A DNA stretch of 60,000 nucleotides. Source: Owenia fusiformis. Taxonomy: Eukaryota; Annelida; Polychaeta; Sabellida; Oweniidae. The DNA lies in NCBI GenBank assembly GCA_903813345.2, contig CAIIXF020000008.1:17222822-17282821 (forward strand). Direction: 5' to 3'. The first letter of the stretch is position 1; the number at the start of each line of letters is the position of its first letter. Shown here one piece after another: positions 47,908 to 60,000 of the stretch. A program made the translations under genes and the position numbers. The notes beneath the pieces were generated by a model. That model was given only the letters and a program-made list of their open reading frames with translations. It was not told the DNA's origin and searched no databases.

Positions 47908-48500
47908 AACGGACGAAGTTCTGTAGGGATATAGTAAAGCCCTCCGTCCGTCCGTCTGTCCGTCAGTCACACTGGAGGCCAAGAGAACTTATCCTGGTAT
48001 TCATGTTGGAACTTGAATTCGTCCGTCTGTCCGGAGGATAACTCGAATACTAGTCAACAGATTTTCTTCATATTTAATGGAAAGATGTATATTGGTGAAT
48101 AGTTTTACGCAAATTTTTCTTCAAGATGGCCGCCAGTTTGAAAATGCCGGGAATTTTTCACAAAAATCTTACGTTTTTCATTTTAAACCAAAATAATAAA
48201 TATTATTATTTGAAATTTGAGAAAACAGGAATTTGCGTTAATTTTGAGATGTATAGCTTTATTATACTCAAATGAAAGGCAATTTAGAGTAGATTGTAAA
48301 TATCGTAGCGTTTTTCTGATTGGGGCCTAAAAAATCAAAATGGCCGCCTAATGCGTGATTTCGCAATTATTTTCTGATCTCTTAAAAGTATGGCTATATT
48401 ATACTCAAATTGAAGGTATTTCAGAGTAGATCACAATTATGGCATTGTTTTTCTGATTTGCGTCTTTGAAAATTCAAAATGGCTGACTAGAGCAGAAATT
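47908..48500. repeat. Dispersed repeat family, copy B
   Basis: Starts with ctgtagggatatagt and a ccgtccgtccgtctgtccgt run, then ataactcgaatactagtcaa, caagatggccgcc and atcaaaatggccgcc. Same family as 43836-44560. Confidence 0.75.
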
Positions 48501-51500
48501 CGCCATTTCTTAGATTTACATGATGCTACAATGATTTAATATATTTATTGAAGGTAAGAGTAGATGGTAAATATTATTTTGTGACTGTACAGATTGATAA
48601 TTTAGTGTTCGTTGGGATTTGCTACTCCGTGGAGTTGCCATTTTCTAGTTCCTTATTGAGTTCAGTACAGAGTGATCATGACAAATATATCACAAAAATG
48701 GACATACATCATGACATTAAATGTCATTTGAGCCATATAGTACTGTTCTTTTTCCTCCCAAACATTTACATAATGATCTAATTTGGTGGGTGTTTGGTGT
48801 ACAGCTGGAAAATATTTGAAATACGATTTTGTTTCTATTATATGACTTCGAATTTAATGAGAAACAATTAAGAAAAATATTATGTAGACTAGTATAAAAA
48901 TTCATTTACAGCGCGCATAAGAAGCTAAGACGATTCTCTTGGATTTACATAAATCAGTCAAAATTGGAGCACAGTACGTGTTCGTGAGTTTAATGTCCAT
49001 ATAACATGTTTAGTACCATGGTACATGAAGTGTGAACTATTCCATATCATAAATGAGAATATTTTAACTGAAAGAGGAAAAAATTACACTCTTGTCTATT
49101 CTAAAAATGCGGAATTTATACATATAATCATCATTCCGATTGGAATGACGCGCTAAAAAAGATTAACAGGCCAGCGGAAATTGTGCCGTAAAATATGGCG
49201 CTGTTTTAAATGCGCCCACATTGCAAAGAAATGTACCAAATCCATCCACTTCATCCAATATCAATGAATTTTCTCTTAGCTGTTATTTGGAACATGTGTA
49301 GTGTGATCGGATGAAAACATATTTTCTACACAAAATGGGCATCTTGAATTTGAATTTCGAACATTCGTCTTTAAGAAATGAATACGATCCGTCTTTAGAA
49401 TAGGTTAATTGTTCATAAATGTCCGTATCTTTAAACCCTAATACTATTTACAAAGTGTCTTATCGTAGATTGATTTTTCAATTTCATAATATGATATTTG
49501 GCGTACACATTATTCAATACGCCTTTACGAGACTTATGTCATTTCGATCGTTTTATTTGGAATTTCAATGGGCGAATTTCATGTTCAAGCTTGATGTCAA
49601 CTGAAGTACATCCGTGAACTATTTAAGTCGTCAACTTGGATTTTGGGCTAAAATGACGCCATTTAAGAGTTTTCATTTTAGTAAAAACTGTAACAATTTT
49701 TCATGTTCAATTGAATCATTCTTGTTTTTTGTTTGCCTAAAATTCGATACATTGCTCACGCTGTGGTCGTCTTATATATATTTTGCATTAAATATTGATG
49801 CATAAAATTAATTCCAGATTTCTATGAAGAAAATGCATGATTAAAGAAATAATTACGTCACACGTAATTTTTGTCTCAATATTAGCCCCGTTTTAGCAGT
49901 TTTCGTATTTTTAAACTGAAAAATGAATACTTAATCGTTATCGGATCAGATAAATATTTCGTATACATGAAATTAAATACCTTCCGCGAATAATGGGTGA
50001 TACATATTTTTATATAACAATATTTATTTGGTGTGCGAAATGCCTAAACTTTAGAGATATAAACTACAGATAGATCCGTGATTTGTGTCGTCAAACACGT
50101 TATTTGTGTAAAAAATGAGCCGTTTTAAGTTTGAGGTTTAGTAAAAACTGTAACGATCGTTGGATTTTAAGTGAATCTAAATAATTTTTTCACGAGCATG
50201 ATTTTCGATACATTATCCAACTTTTGTACGATCTAAAATGAATCATAAAAATAAATTATTCTATGAATTAATCAGACAAAGTCGAAGTTCAAAAAAGTTA
50301 AAAGTAGCCCTTTTTCCAACGCATTTTATACCCATTTCCCGTGGTCTTGGGCAGTTGAAAAATACACCATTAGATAGAGGAGGTACTTATCATTATAGGC
50401 ATACTATTTTTATTTTATTAAAGTAACATCTTGATTGCTAAACAACTCGTTAAAGACCATGCCCAATCGGGCGTAAACAAGTAGTTCGAAAATGCCGAAA
50501 TTATTACTACGCACTTTTTTTAAAAAACCGGTAAACAACAATGGGTTTATAACGTCGGCCGACAGACTGATTGTACCGACGCGCATTGAACCGAAAGGCG
50601 TTATACCGAATGCCATAATCACTGTTCCACAACTAGTTACTTTGACGGAACGTCAATGTAACAAATTGGATGAACTTCCTTCCGATTTAAACCTGCTAAT
50701 AAGTCAAATTGCAGATTATAGTTTGGCCCAAAGCTAGAAAATATAGCCTTAAGTTTTAATAAGTTTCTTCGATTTGGAATTTGTTTTGTAAATGAAGCTG
50801 TAATTCATATACTAAGCCCCTCGCTTTTGTTACATTGACGAAAGCCTGTTCTATTACCAATGTATGTTACTTTGTCAATGGGGATTTAGCCCGACCATTT
50901 TTAGAAAACTTGAAAATCTCTAAAATTTGAATAAAGGTAAATAACCGTGCAAAAACTAAGTTGTTTTGAAAGAAAATTACACACAGAATTCAAATAGAAG
51001 AGAATGTTAGTCTTTTTTAGTGGTTAAAAATGCACATCTCCTAAAATCTCATTAAAATGAGACCTTAACAGATTTCAAAGCTATATGGAAAAGCTACTAT
51101 TAGAAAGATGCCTCTACTAGGCTATTATCTGTACTTGTGTCCGTGCCTCATTTTGAGTCGCGAGTGTAAATTCTTTTCGGAAACATGATTATGTTTTCCC
51201 TGTAATATGAATTGGAGATATCTGACAAAATATGGATAGCCTAAAATATAAATTTTGTGTTTTTGAACATGCGGAAATATCTTGAACACTTTGAAACTGG
51301 AGTACAGTTCCTCGTTCAGTTTTCTTGTTTTTGTTTTACACAACACTTGTGTTTAATAGCCACGCGTAATTATTAATAAGCGTAATCAGATTATTTCAAG
51401 CGTCGAAATAGCTTATTTTCCTCGACGTATCTACACAAACCTATTCACTTACCGTTATATTGAGCGATCTAGATGCGTCAATTATAATTGTTTTCACTCA

Positions 51501-51860
51501 TCGGCTTTAGCTGTTTAGTGGCCCGCGATACCTTTTATTTCATTCATTTGAGACGCAATTTATATATTGGCAACGAATCAAATGTTCTAAATGATTCTTC
51601 TTCATTTTGGAATGTTTCTCCTACCCGATATTCAAAGATGTGTCTTAAATATTATACTTTACATTGATCACGATTCTTTTACTTTTTGTCTTTACGACTC
51701 CCGTTCACATTTGCAAGAGTTGTTGATTGCATTTCCTTGATCGTTGGTCGAACTTCGATTCCAACTAAATCAGATTAATCAATTAAGAAATATAATATCA
51801 TGTTTATCCAAGGAAATAATTGTAACAACTACATTATTTTTTAGCAGTTTTGACACCTAA
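48501..51860. other. Non-genic block with old degenerate repeats
   Basis: Units around 49650-49760 and 50110-50220 share gccattttaagtttt-like sequence, agtaaaaactgtaac and ttcgatacatt, about 460 bp apart. At 50554-50620 accgacgcgcattgaaccga resembles the motif at 38960-39030. A 81-codon frame at 50492-50737 overlaps that motif and matches nothing I know. Confidence 0.45.
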
Positions 51861-52235
51861 GCAGGGTAGCCTAGTGGCGAAGACTGAGGCTACTTTGCGG
51901 TTGAACGTCGTGGGATACGGAGGTCCCGCGTTCGAGCCCCAGGTACGGAGTTGTTGATCATTGTCACTACGGACACCCGGTTCGAAGGTCCAACCGTTTA
52001 CCGGCCCTTGGCATGGGTTGGTTCTCTGGCCGCTCTTGCCGGAGACAGATTGTGAGACTGTGGTTGGTTCCTCCACTAACGTGCTTTAGTAAACTCCGGG
52101 AGTCATATAGTATTGTAGCGGGCCCCCACCAAGGGCAGTAGTGGAACGACGCGAATCGGTCCCAGTATGGTTGCCTCGCAACTGAAGAGACTCGAGGAAA
52201 TCATGCCATTCGCAGTGACCCAGAAAAGACTTTTG
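51861..52235 (+). mobile_element. tRNA-derived SINE
   Basis: The head resembles a tRNA gene's internal promoter: TAGCCTAGTGGCGAAG (box A, about 51867) and GCGTTCGAGCCCC (box B, about 51929). About 300 bp of GC-rich body follows, with ccggttcgaaggtccaacc and ggcatgggttggttctctgg. The head does not fold into a normal tRNA, so it is not a working tRNA gene. The 3' boundary is uncertain. Confidence 0.8.
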
Positions 52236-52779
52236 CTTCTTAATTTGACGTTTTAATTCATTTATTTACATACTTTATTCATATTACTTTCCAGGCAGTT
52301 ATGATTTTTATTGGTCAAATGAATGAACGAGACATATAGATACTATTAAATACATCTAGATAGTATCAAAACCATAATTCGATTTCTAGGACATATATAA
52401 AATAACACACTATCATTTTGTGCGGTCATCATGAGATAAGGAGGTACGGTTGGTTGGACCATCAGTAGGACGCATGCTTTCAGCAGAGTCGAGAAATTGG
52501 CATGATACTTTGAGAAATGAGGTAGCAACAAAAGGAAACACCGGAAATAATCCAGAAATTTCCACACCATTGTTTTCGTTAGTTATGGCAAGGCCCCGGA
52601 GAAAAAACAGCATTCGTGGGAAGCTTAATTTTTGTACCAATTAGAGCCATAACTTAAACTCAACCAAGAACGGTGGAGCAAAGTCACTATGGGTCCCAAT
52701 TGAGAATCAATTCAAATCAAAATCAAATTGAGAATCAGATGACCTGTTAAGTCCAGTATTGATTTGCCCTTAAATAGAT
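52236..52779. other. No recognised feature
   Basis: No gene or repeat I can support. Confidence 0.4.
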
Positions 52780-53835
52780 ATTAAAGGGGCACTGAATATT
52801 GGACTTAGTTAATTATGGAATGTTTTCTGCTTCATTATTCGTATTTTACTATATCTATTCTTAAATTGAACTTCTGTACTTGTTAAATGTACATTTATGT
52901 TCGTAACTTGAGTATTTTCATTCATTGTTTGCATTTCTGTTCGTTAACCTATTTTGTTTCGTTAAAACGTATATGTATGTGTTTTATACTGAAATACATT
53001 CAAAAGTACTTAAACGCATTTGTTAGTGACACATTGTTTATCCGTATACAAATAAAATGAGTTCATTTTGTACCTTTATCATTGTTTCTGCAAATATATT
53101 AATTTGATATCTAAGAACTGAATGTCGAATTTATCAATGAATAGGTACTAGTCTTGGCATTTTTATTTTTTAATTGTCGAATTTATTTTCGTAACAAGGT
53201 AATATGTTTTCGTAAAAGTGCACATTTATTGTTCGTAAATATTGTCATGTGTATTCGTAAATTGCACTTTTATATTCGTTTTTCATTGGTTTATTAAGAT
53301 CACGTGATCATTCTCAACGAGACATGGTCAACCCATGGTCAAAGTCATCGCCCCCTCCCCCTCACATGTCATGTCACGTGACCTTTTCCTCGAGACTTGC
53401 AGTTTATATTCGTTAATTCACATTTGTATTCGTAAACTCACATTTATATTCGTAAAGTTTCATTTTATCATTCGCTAATGTACGAATATTCCTTTGCTTT
53501 CTGCAACAATTCATGGGTAATATGCAAGATTATTATTGGTAAAAATACATCTCTTCGATAAAATAACAGGCAATTTTGGGGAAATTTACGAATTGTAAGC
53601 TGTAGTTGGCGAATAATAAATTGTTAGTTACAAATGTTTCTAGTCCTTACAAACATAAAATGCACCAGAATTTAGTATATATTTGTTTATTTGATACATC
53701 ATATTTGTATTTGTAATTTGGGAATTTTATTTGTAAACGTTACATTAATATTCGTATAAGGGAATTTATTCTAAACGAATAATGAAGCAGTTATGACGCT
53801 ATAGTTAATGAGCACCATTTTAAACTGCCAATAAA
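52780..53835. mobile_element. Element with inverted ends and internal TTCGTA repeats
   Basis: CTGCTTCATTATTCGT (52829) pairs with ACGAATAATGAAGCAG (about 53776-53791); weaker inverted similarity extends outward. Between them cacatttatattcgtaaa-type units recur more than a dozen times with irregular spacing. No open frame. Confidence 0.7.
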
Positions 53836-54879
53836 ACATGTATTCAATGTTTCAAAATAATGAAACTGAAATATTGGGCAAAATAATTGATATTTCGTTT
53901 GTGGAATGAAAACTGATGATACAGATAATATCAGTAGCCAAAAACTGTAACCATTTTAAAAGTATTATATGAAAAGAAATGTTCGTGAAATGGTTAGAAA
54001 ATGGAATAACTTCAGAATTAATGGGATCATTGAGGCACACATTGATAAAAATCACTCTTGGATTTGGAAAGATTTAAAGTATAACAAATGAATGCGTTTC
54101 TTACTATCTCCATGACAACATATCTTGCTCTCTCTCCATGACAACAATTTTTGGCCCCATCAGCACAAGATCGATAATACAGTAATTATCAAGTTCAATA
54201 AGAAATGTGAAACTTTATATTTAATAGCACAATTATTTATTTCTACCAATGAAACAATGCAGTATAAATAAATGTTTAATTCATTGAATACAGAATTTAC
54301 CACGGTTAAATATATTTTATGAAGTACAGGGTTTACCATAATCAAACATAAATAACAGAACTATGACTTTATCCTCTATGAAATACAGAAATTGATGGTT
54401 AACTGGAATAAGGTTTGTTGAGACGACCCCTCAATCCGAAGCGCCTAGCATCAGTTAAAAAAATTCTGGCCTCAACTAAGATGTAAAGAGTCAAAGATTT
54501 TAAATTAAGCTTTATCTAAAAATATGTCTTTGCGCGATGAACTTTTAATTGAATATGAATATATAAAAAACAGATTAACATCCAGTCTCATATTAAAAAG
54601 TTAAAATATTGTGGAAGTAAATTAAAATGAATTTTTAGTTTTCAAGACTTGTCTGTTCAATGAAAAAAAATCATGTATAATTTGAACCAAGGTGTATGAT
54701 AAAGTAATATAAAAACTATCTATTTTACTATGCTGATACAGTAGAATTTCTCTTGGCTTTTCAACATAGCACCATATTTGACTTTTCAGGCTCCACTTTT
54801 ATTATTCTATGCCTATATAATGTTACTGTGCACTGCCATACATGTACATAATCATGTGTCTACATGACGTTTTGAAAGA
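53836..54879. other. No recognised feature
   Basis: AT-rich; one further aaaactgtaac word at about 53940. No gene. Confidence 0.4.
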
Positions 54880-55265
54880 GCTAGATTCAAAGCACCGTTC
54901 TTGCGAGTTTCAAATGAAAATATTGAAAAACGCGCGAGTATGAGGACTGCAACTTTTTATGTCTACACTGACAAAAACTTGAAATTCCCGCTGTAAAGAT
55001 ATAGCCCCACGCGGAAGTGCACGTCATAAAACTGATGGGTTTAAGCAATGTGCCGTCCCACTGGCACGGATTTCGGTACAACGTGCACCGGTAGGCCTAT
55101 GTTGGTTTTCGGCACAATGCGCGTCGGTATACTGGGTTTGGGTATAATACCCGTTGGTATAATGAGGTGATCCCGCAAAATTGATGCGTGATTTTAATTA
55201 TTCAAGCAAATGCGTGACGATCACGCCTAAATGCGTGAGGGTTGACAGGGCAGCATATGCTTGGT
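54880..55265. repeat. Right member of the 16-kb-spaced inverted repeat
   Basis: The minus strand reads cctgtcaac, atcacgcatcaattttgcgg, cgacgcgcattgtgccgaaa, gacggcaca, cttccgcg and gtcagtgtagacataaaaag, the same order as plus-strand 38690-39190. Confidence 0.65.
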
Positions 55266-55855
55266 GACATGAATGGCATGAACATGTTGTCTGATGACAA
55301 ATAAAGTATAAAAGAACAGATTCCTTTACAAACTTTTTTCATTTTATTTTATTAATTTCATTATATATAGCCATATGCTATTAATATATCTACAATACAC
55401 AAGCATATTATATATGGTAACAAAGATAAATAAGTAATAATTTCAACTAAGTCTTCATAAAATCTCCTCACTGAAGGATAACAAAACCAAGATGCAACAC
55501 TAAGGTCAAAGGTCATAAGAATGAGTCTCGTACAAATTCATAGCTCCATTGTTCGTGAACTCGTATCATTTTAACATACAACACAGTTGTCGATTATGAG
55601 CTTTTCTCGGCATGCCTAAATCAACTGACAAAAGCACCACAATTAACAGTAAATAGCATAAAATCAGGACTTGTTTTGTTTCAAAATTATACACTTTCAA
55701 CATATAGGTTACAATGCTACTTATTAATTTGAATTATTTCGTAACATTTGTTTTGATGTTTGCCCAGACAACCTAAGGAAATAAGATTACATGATGAAAT
55801 CTAATGTTTGCTAATTACACGTACTGCCAAAAATAAAACTGCTAAAACACATGTA

Positions 55856-56048
55856 CAGTTAAACCTGTTTTTCCGAACAATGCCCTATTTTGATGCAGAA
55901 TTTGATTCTGAATGCTTTTTCCCGCCCCATTTTTTTCCCGTCCTATTTTTATCCGCCATAGACTTCCATGTTAAAAACCTTGAAGGTGAACACTTATCTA
56001 AACATTTTGGCCCATTTTGATGGTGTTCAGAAATGACAGGTTTAAATG
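55856..56048. mobile_element. 193-bp MITE with TA target site
   Basis: Ends CAGTTAAACCTGTTTTTCCG and GAAATGACAGGTTTAAATG are imperfect inverted repeats, flanked by TA (55854-55855, 56049-56050). Same family as 31034-31458. Confidence 0.75.
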
Positions 56049-57045
56049 TAATTGTATTTATCTGACAATTATGAATTTGGAAGTAGAGATAGTATAATGG
56101 TAGGTCTTACGATGACCTTAGTTTAACAGCGTCATAAATACAAGTAGAAAAAAGCCAAGCCTACGATTTTTACAAACATTTCAAAATTCCAACACCAAAA
56201 TTTGTACATACAAACAGATCTATTTTTAAATACAATCACCGGAATATTTCATCCTTGGGCTTCTGAAAAACTTTGAATAATGAATACATGGGTTCTATAA
56301 GTACGCAGTAATTTAAGTGCAAATTATCTATGATATAAGAAGATGCACAAGCAAAAGTAGATTGAATGAGAAAGTATTAAATATATTTCAAATAACTACA
56401 AATTATGCTGAAGAAACTATAGGTTGATCCAATTTTGTTCATTTTATTCTAAAATAGTTTCTTTTTGTCAGATTATTAAGAGTCTAAATGTAAAGTGTGT
56501 ACATAGTTCGCAAACAAATGTTGTTTTCAAACAACTGACTGGATTAGAAATTAAAATGGCATCTAATTTATAAATAAGGACATATTTTTCTTAGTCTTGC
56601 TTGTGCATGCTCCTATGTTAAAGCTGAACAACATAAACAGTTTAGATTCGAACTGAGCAAAATCCATCTGTAGATAAAGTGCTGGTAAAGCTATACATCT
56701 TATGAATACACTGGCAATTTTGAGAGAAGATTAATATATATACAAATTCAATACTTTTCATTTCAATATACAGCTAACATTTCCATTTATAATAATTACA
56801 TTTCTCATTTAATATCTACAAGTAAAGGTACAGATCAATTTGAGATATGTTTTTATTCAAAACAAAAATATAAATTCATTTTAAATTGTCCAGCATTTTT
56901 CGAGGTTCAAATGTTAAATTCCATCTTGCAATTTTGTTCCCATTACGGCATTACATTAATGCGTGTATAGAGGCATATACATGTAGTAAATAGTGTTATA
57001 ATATAAACATTTTTCTTGAATCTATGTTACACAATAGTACACTAC

Positions 57046-57359
57046 TGTATAAGTGGTATTTTATCCGAGTAGTTAATTTGCCGAATGGCCAAATTTGATC
57101 ATTTCCCTAATTTTAATTTTCCTAATTACAAGAAACTTCTCATTGGATAACATTATGAAGATAAATATTTCAGACACTTAATTTCCCCAACCTGGCAAAA
57201 ATTTGCTGAATGGTCAAATTTTATAATTTTCCTAATGACAAGAAACTTCCTATTGGATAACATTATGAAGATAAATATTTCCGACATTTAATTTTCTGAA
57301 CCTGGCAAAAATGAGCCAAAAGGCAAATTAAATGATTAGGCAAAATTACCACTTATACA
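57046..57359. mobile_element. 314-bp MITE with internal duplication
   Basis: Ends TGTATAAGTGGTATTTT and AAATTACCACTTATACA are inverted. The inside has two direct copies of about 115 bp containing caagaaacttc and ttggataacattatgaagat. Confidence 0.8.
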
Positions 57360-57984
57360 ATATGGAGACTAGTTAACAAAATAAATGCATCCACTGGTAC
57401 TCAATAAATGACACTGATTATAATTTATAATAATAGTGCATGTTACACTTCAGAGAAAGTGTGTTACACTTAAGAGATAGTGTATGTTACACTATAGAGA
57501 ACCACAGATCCATCAGTGCAACAGTAGTACATTCCATTTACGATGTATATTTGGCAAAAATGAAGATTTAATGATATGAATGCCTCAGTTGAAATATGTC
57601 ATGTGGCGACTCTGCTTATACCCAATTCTGACAAAAATTACACTCGGTTCATTGCACATCATTAACAAAAACAACCCAATCACAGTGGAAAATGGAAATA
57701 ATCCCGATTTTAATGACTGACAGTTCTGTGTATTTAGGTTTTATATACAAATGTGCGATTGTATATTGAGACATTTATTACAGAGGTACATAGTACATAC
57801 TGTCTCCTGTGTTAAGTTTGTTAAGAAACAATTATTTATGATCTGTGATCAGATAACTTTTTTGACAATATTGGGAGTGATCTAGTTGTTGTGTTAAACA
57901 CTCAATAGTTAGACTAATCTAGCAGTTTTGAACCTGACATAAACGACATATTTGTCACAGCGAATGAGAGACTATCGACACATT

Positions 57985-58160
57985 GACCCCTGATGCTTAC
58001 AGCAAATGGGCTTGAAGAGATTTGAAGCACAGACCCCTGACTAATGCGCGCAGCAAATGGGCTTGAAGAGCTTTGAAGCACGGACCCCTGACTAATGCTC
58101 ACAGCAATTAGGGCTTGAATAGGTTTGGAGCACAGAACCCTGAACCTTATAGCAAATACC
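57985..58160. repeat. 54-bp tandem repeat
   Basis: Three units of acagcaaatgggcttgaaga type followed by gaagcacagacccctgact. A minus-strand frame through it (57914-58261) follows the repeat and is not a gene. Confidence 0.88.
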
Positions 58161-58511
58161 TGGAGGGAAAGTTTTACCCTCATGACCTCTTTTAACAACT
58201 TTGTTCTGTTCAGCTCATGAGCTACAACACCATACTGCGTAGGACTTTGTTCAGATTCCAATCAATACAACGTTGGCAATCTACAACCTCCGGAATAATT
58301 TGCCTATTTAAATTTTTACTCTTCAGTAAAAGTTACGCTAGCTCATTAATTGCATATTTAAATCTTTTCTATTCAGTAAACGTCACACTAGGTCATTAAG
58401 CAATACTAAACAATGCTTTCATGAAGATTCATTCAATTGGATTTCCTTTCGATAAAGTATGAGAGAAGGTTGTATTCATATGGAGAAGGTTGAGGGAAAC
58501 TGAATAAAATG

Positions 58512-58625
58512 ATTAAAGTGTCCCCGACGATGGTTCATCTTATGAATAAAATGATTCAAGTGTCCCCGACGATGGTTCATCTTATGAATACAATGATTCA
58601 AGTGTCCCCGACGATGATTGTTCAT
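58512..58625. repeat. 42-bp tandem repeat
   Basis: Three near-identical units containing agtgtccccgacgatggttc and atcttatgaataaaatga. Confidence 0.9.
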
Positions 58626-59166
58626 CTTATGGTTTTCTATCCCACAACTACATCACAACTTATGCTTCAATAAGCTACTAATAACATTTCATTCCCAGAA
58701 TACACACAACATTGTCCGCCTTGGTCTCTAAGTAGACATGGCATAGTGGAAGGTCTCCATACTACCATATAAGGAGAGGTGCACCATATTAGGTAAATAT
58801 AAGGAGATATCCCACCATATAGGGAGAAATCAACTTCATTGTACATTATTGTGATTATGGTAAACAATCACCTTAAGACTCTTGAAATACAATGAAGTTA
58901 ATTAGTTTCGCATCAAGCCTTTAACCTGCTGTAATTCCTTCACAAAGAAAACAGAGGAAATATATGTGAAATACAAGGACTCCATGCAGGACTATGAATG
59001 TTGATCACTCCATGCAAAACAGCAGTATCTTTGAATACTGTATTTCCCTCCGAATCGGCACTCCTGTGAAACCTTCCTCCGAACTACACTATAAACCACC
59101 AATACTCTAGTCACTAGCGTCATCTATATTAGGCACAGATATGTACAATTTCCTAATACTGAGAGT

Positions 59167-59352
59167 TTAATGGTGGACATCTGGGATCACTTCACCTGAA
59201 CTCAGCGGTTTCTCGTGTGGCTCAGGTAGTTTCATATTGGAAGGCTCTATACCCCAGATTTCCCGTGCGTATTCAGCGATTGTGCGATCACTAGAGAACT
59301 TGCCAGATGATGCTATGTTGTATATACATTTCTTCGCCCACTCTAGTGGTTT
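59167..59352 (-). CDS. Glycogen phosphorylase last exon
   Basis: 61 codons and TAA, starting [14 protein letters not shown]. The acceptor is gcactttcag. An upstream ATG in the intron gives an apparent longer frame, but the family alignment starts at the acceptor. Confidence 0.95.
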   Translation of the reverse strand, partial: KPLEWAKKCIYNIASSGKFSSDRTIAEYAREIWGIEPSNMKLPEPHEKPLSSGEVIPDVHH

Positions 59353-59718
59353 CTGAAAGTGCAAAAATTAAATGACCATCTACTGTATATGGGAAACCGT
59401 CATTTCAGATAAAGACTTATTTGCAAAAAACTGATTAGCAGCTCTCCATCTGATTATAAAGCAAGACATTAACAAGCAAAAAGTCACCACCTGCCATTTG
59501 TTACAGACACCGACTGTGCAAATCAATTGCCAAACACCATCCACAAAATGGCTGAAGACTAACAATATCTCACCACTTGTGATGGTGACACATTAAATAT
59601 CAAATATAGAAAAAATGTAACGATTAAAAAGCTTTGTATAATGTTACTTACTTTGTATACTTCATTGACTCGGTCCTGGCACTCTATATATGACTTATAG
59701 TCTGCCAACAAGGCAAAT
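59167..59718 (-). CDS. Glycogen phosphorylase, C-terminal exons (partial gene)
   Basis: Two exons on the minus strand, 59718-59652 and 59352-59167. They encode the C-terminus of glycogen phosphorylase, the PLP enzyme that releases glucose-1-phosphate from glycogen in the cytosol. The first exon reads [20 protein letters not shown] and YK. The second reads [20 protein letters not shown] then [20 protein letters not shown], a signature of this family. The protein ends with a divergent tail closing [10 protein letters not shown]. Catalytic and PLP-binding parts lie outside the window to the right. Vertebrates have three paralogues (PYGL, PYGM, PYGB); which one this corresponds to cannot be decided, as invertebrates usually have a single gene. 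Confidence 0.96.
59652..59718 (-). CDS. Glycogen phosphorylase penultimate exon
   Basis: 67 nt: one base completing a split codon, then [20 protein letters not shown] and YK. Acceptor tttcag, donor gtaagt. Confidence 0.94.
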
Positions 59719-60000
59719 CTGAAACATCAAATATTCAACATGTAGAGGGCATTTTATTCATGGAATCTGGCCACCAGATAATAATAGCAGTAATAACAAA
59801 TAAATTCTTATAAATAAATTCAGACAATAACCTATCATTCTTTCTAAGTGAGCAAATAAAAACATTTCACAACATATGAATATAAACTGATACTAGCATA
59901 TACAATTTTCAATACTACTAATCATCCTGCGTAAAGTAAGATGACAATATGACTGGTTTAAATTTAACATGGAGCCTTAAGAAAACAGATTCTAATCTCC

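Larger units (their letters stand above)
55266..59166 (-). other. Probable long 3' UTR of glycogen phosphorylase
   Basis: No other gene is visible downstream of the phosphorylase stop on the minus strand. Minus-strand AATAAA hexamers occur near 57774, 56849 and 55340; the last has two overlapping signals. It contains two MITEs and two tandem arrays, listed separately. The true transcript end is not determined. Confidence 0.45.

Noticed and set aside
50492-50737. 81-codon frame (MPKLLLRTFF...) as a gene
   Set aside because: No recognised family, and it overlaps a dispersed motif also present at 38960 and 55100. Kept only as a note.
51861-51940. Functional tRNA gene
   Set aside because: Box A and box B are present but the arms do not form a proper cloverleaf and a SINE body follows.
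57914-58261. 115-codon minus-strand frame
   Set aside because: Follows the 54-bp tandem repeat within the probable phosphorylase 3' UTR.

Overview
This is animal nuclear DNA: AT-rich, with intron-split genes, GT-AG splice sites and dense non-autonomous repeats. The repeat style fits a mollusc, most likely a bivalve: foldback MITEs, minisatellites, a tRNA-derived SINE, and a family carrying runs of gtccgtccgtc next to a gtgagctttt motif. The taxon is inferred from repeat style and gene structure, not proven. Four protein-coding genes are supported by exon-by-exon reading, with splice sites and codon phases that join.

Region 1 (1-21.2 kb, + strand) holds all but the first coding exon(s) of SNAP-25, the Qbc-SNARE of synaptic vesicle fusion. 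It carries three interchangeable 49-nt copies of the exon that encodes the first zero-layer glutamine (exons 4a, 4b, 4c). It also carries two interchangeable last exons (8a, 8b) encoding the C-terminal end of the second SNARE helix. Six isoforms are possible. Vertebrates instead duplicate the next exon (5a/5b).

Region 2 (25.2-34.0 kb) holds two nuclear genes for mitochondrial proteins, head to head: COX16 (- strand, 4 exons, 118 aa) and MRPS5 (+ strand, 7 exons, 440 aa). Their start codons are separated by only 53 bp containing a CCAAT box. MRPS5 intron 4 ends in a 36-bp minisatellite whose unit is the 3' splice site plus the first 12 exon bases, giving 13 tandem acceptors. Intron 6 begins with a 20-bp minisatellite built around the donor sequence.

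Region 3 (34-55.3 kb) has no gene I can recognise. It is a repeat landscape of foldback elements, inverted duplications, nested insertions with target-site duplications, a SINE and old degenerate repeats.

Region 4 (55.3-60 kb, - strand) holds the last two coding exons of glycogen phosphorylase and its probable long 3' UTR; the rest of that gene lies beyond the right edge.

The genes do not form a pathway together. The only clear functional linkage is the shared COX16/MRPS5 promoter. The strongest leads are the SNAP-25 exon cassettes and the splice-site minisatellites in MRPS5.
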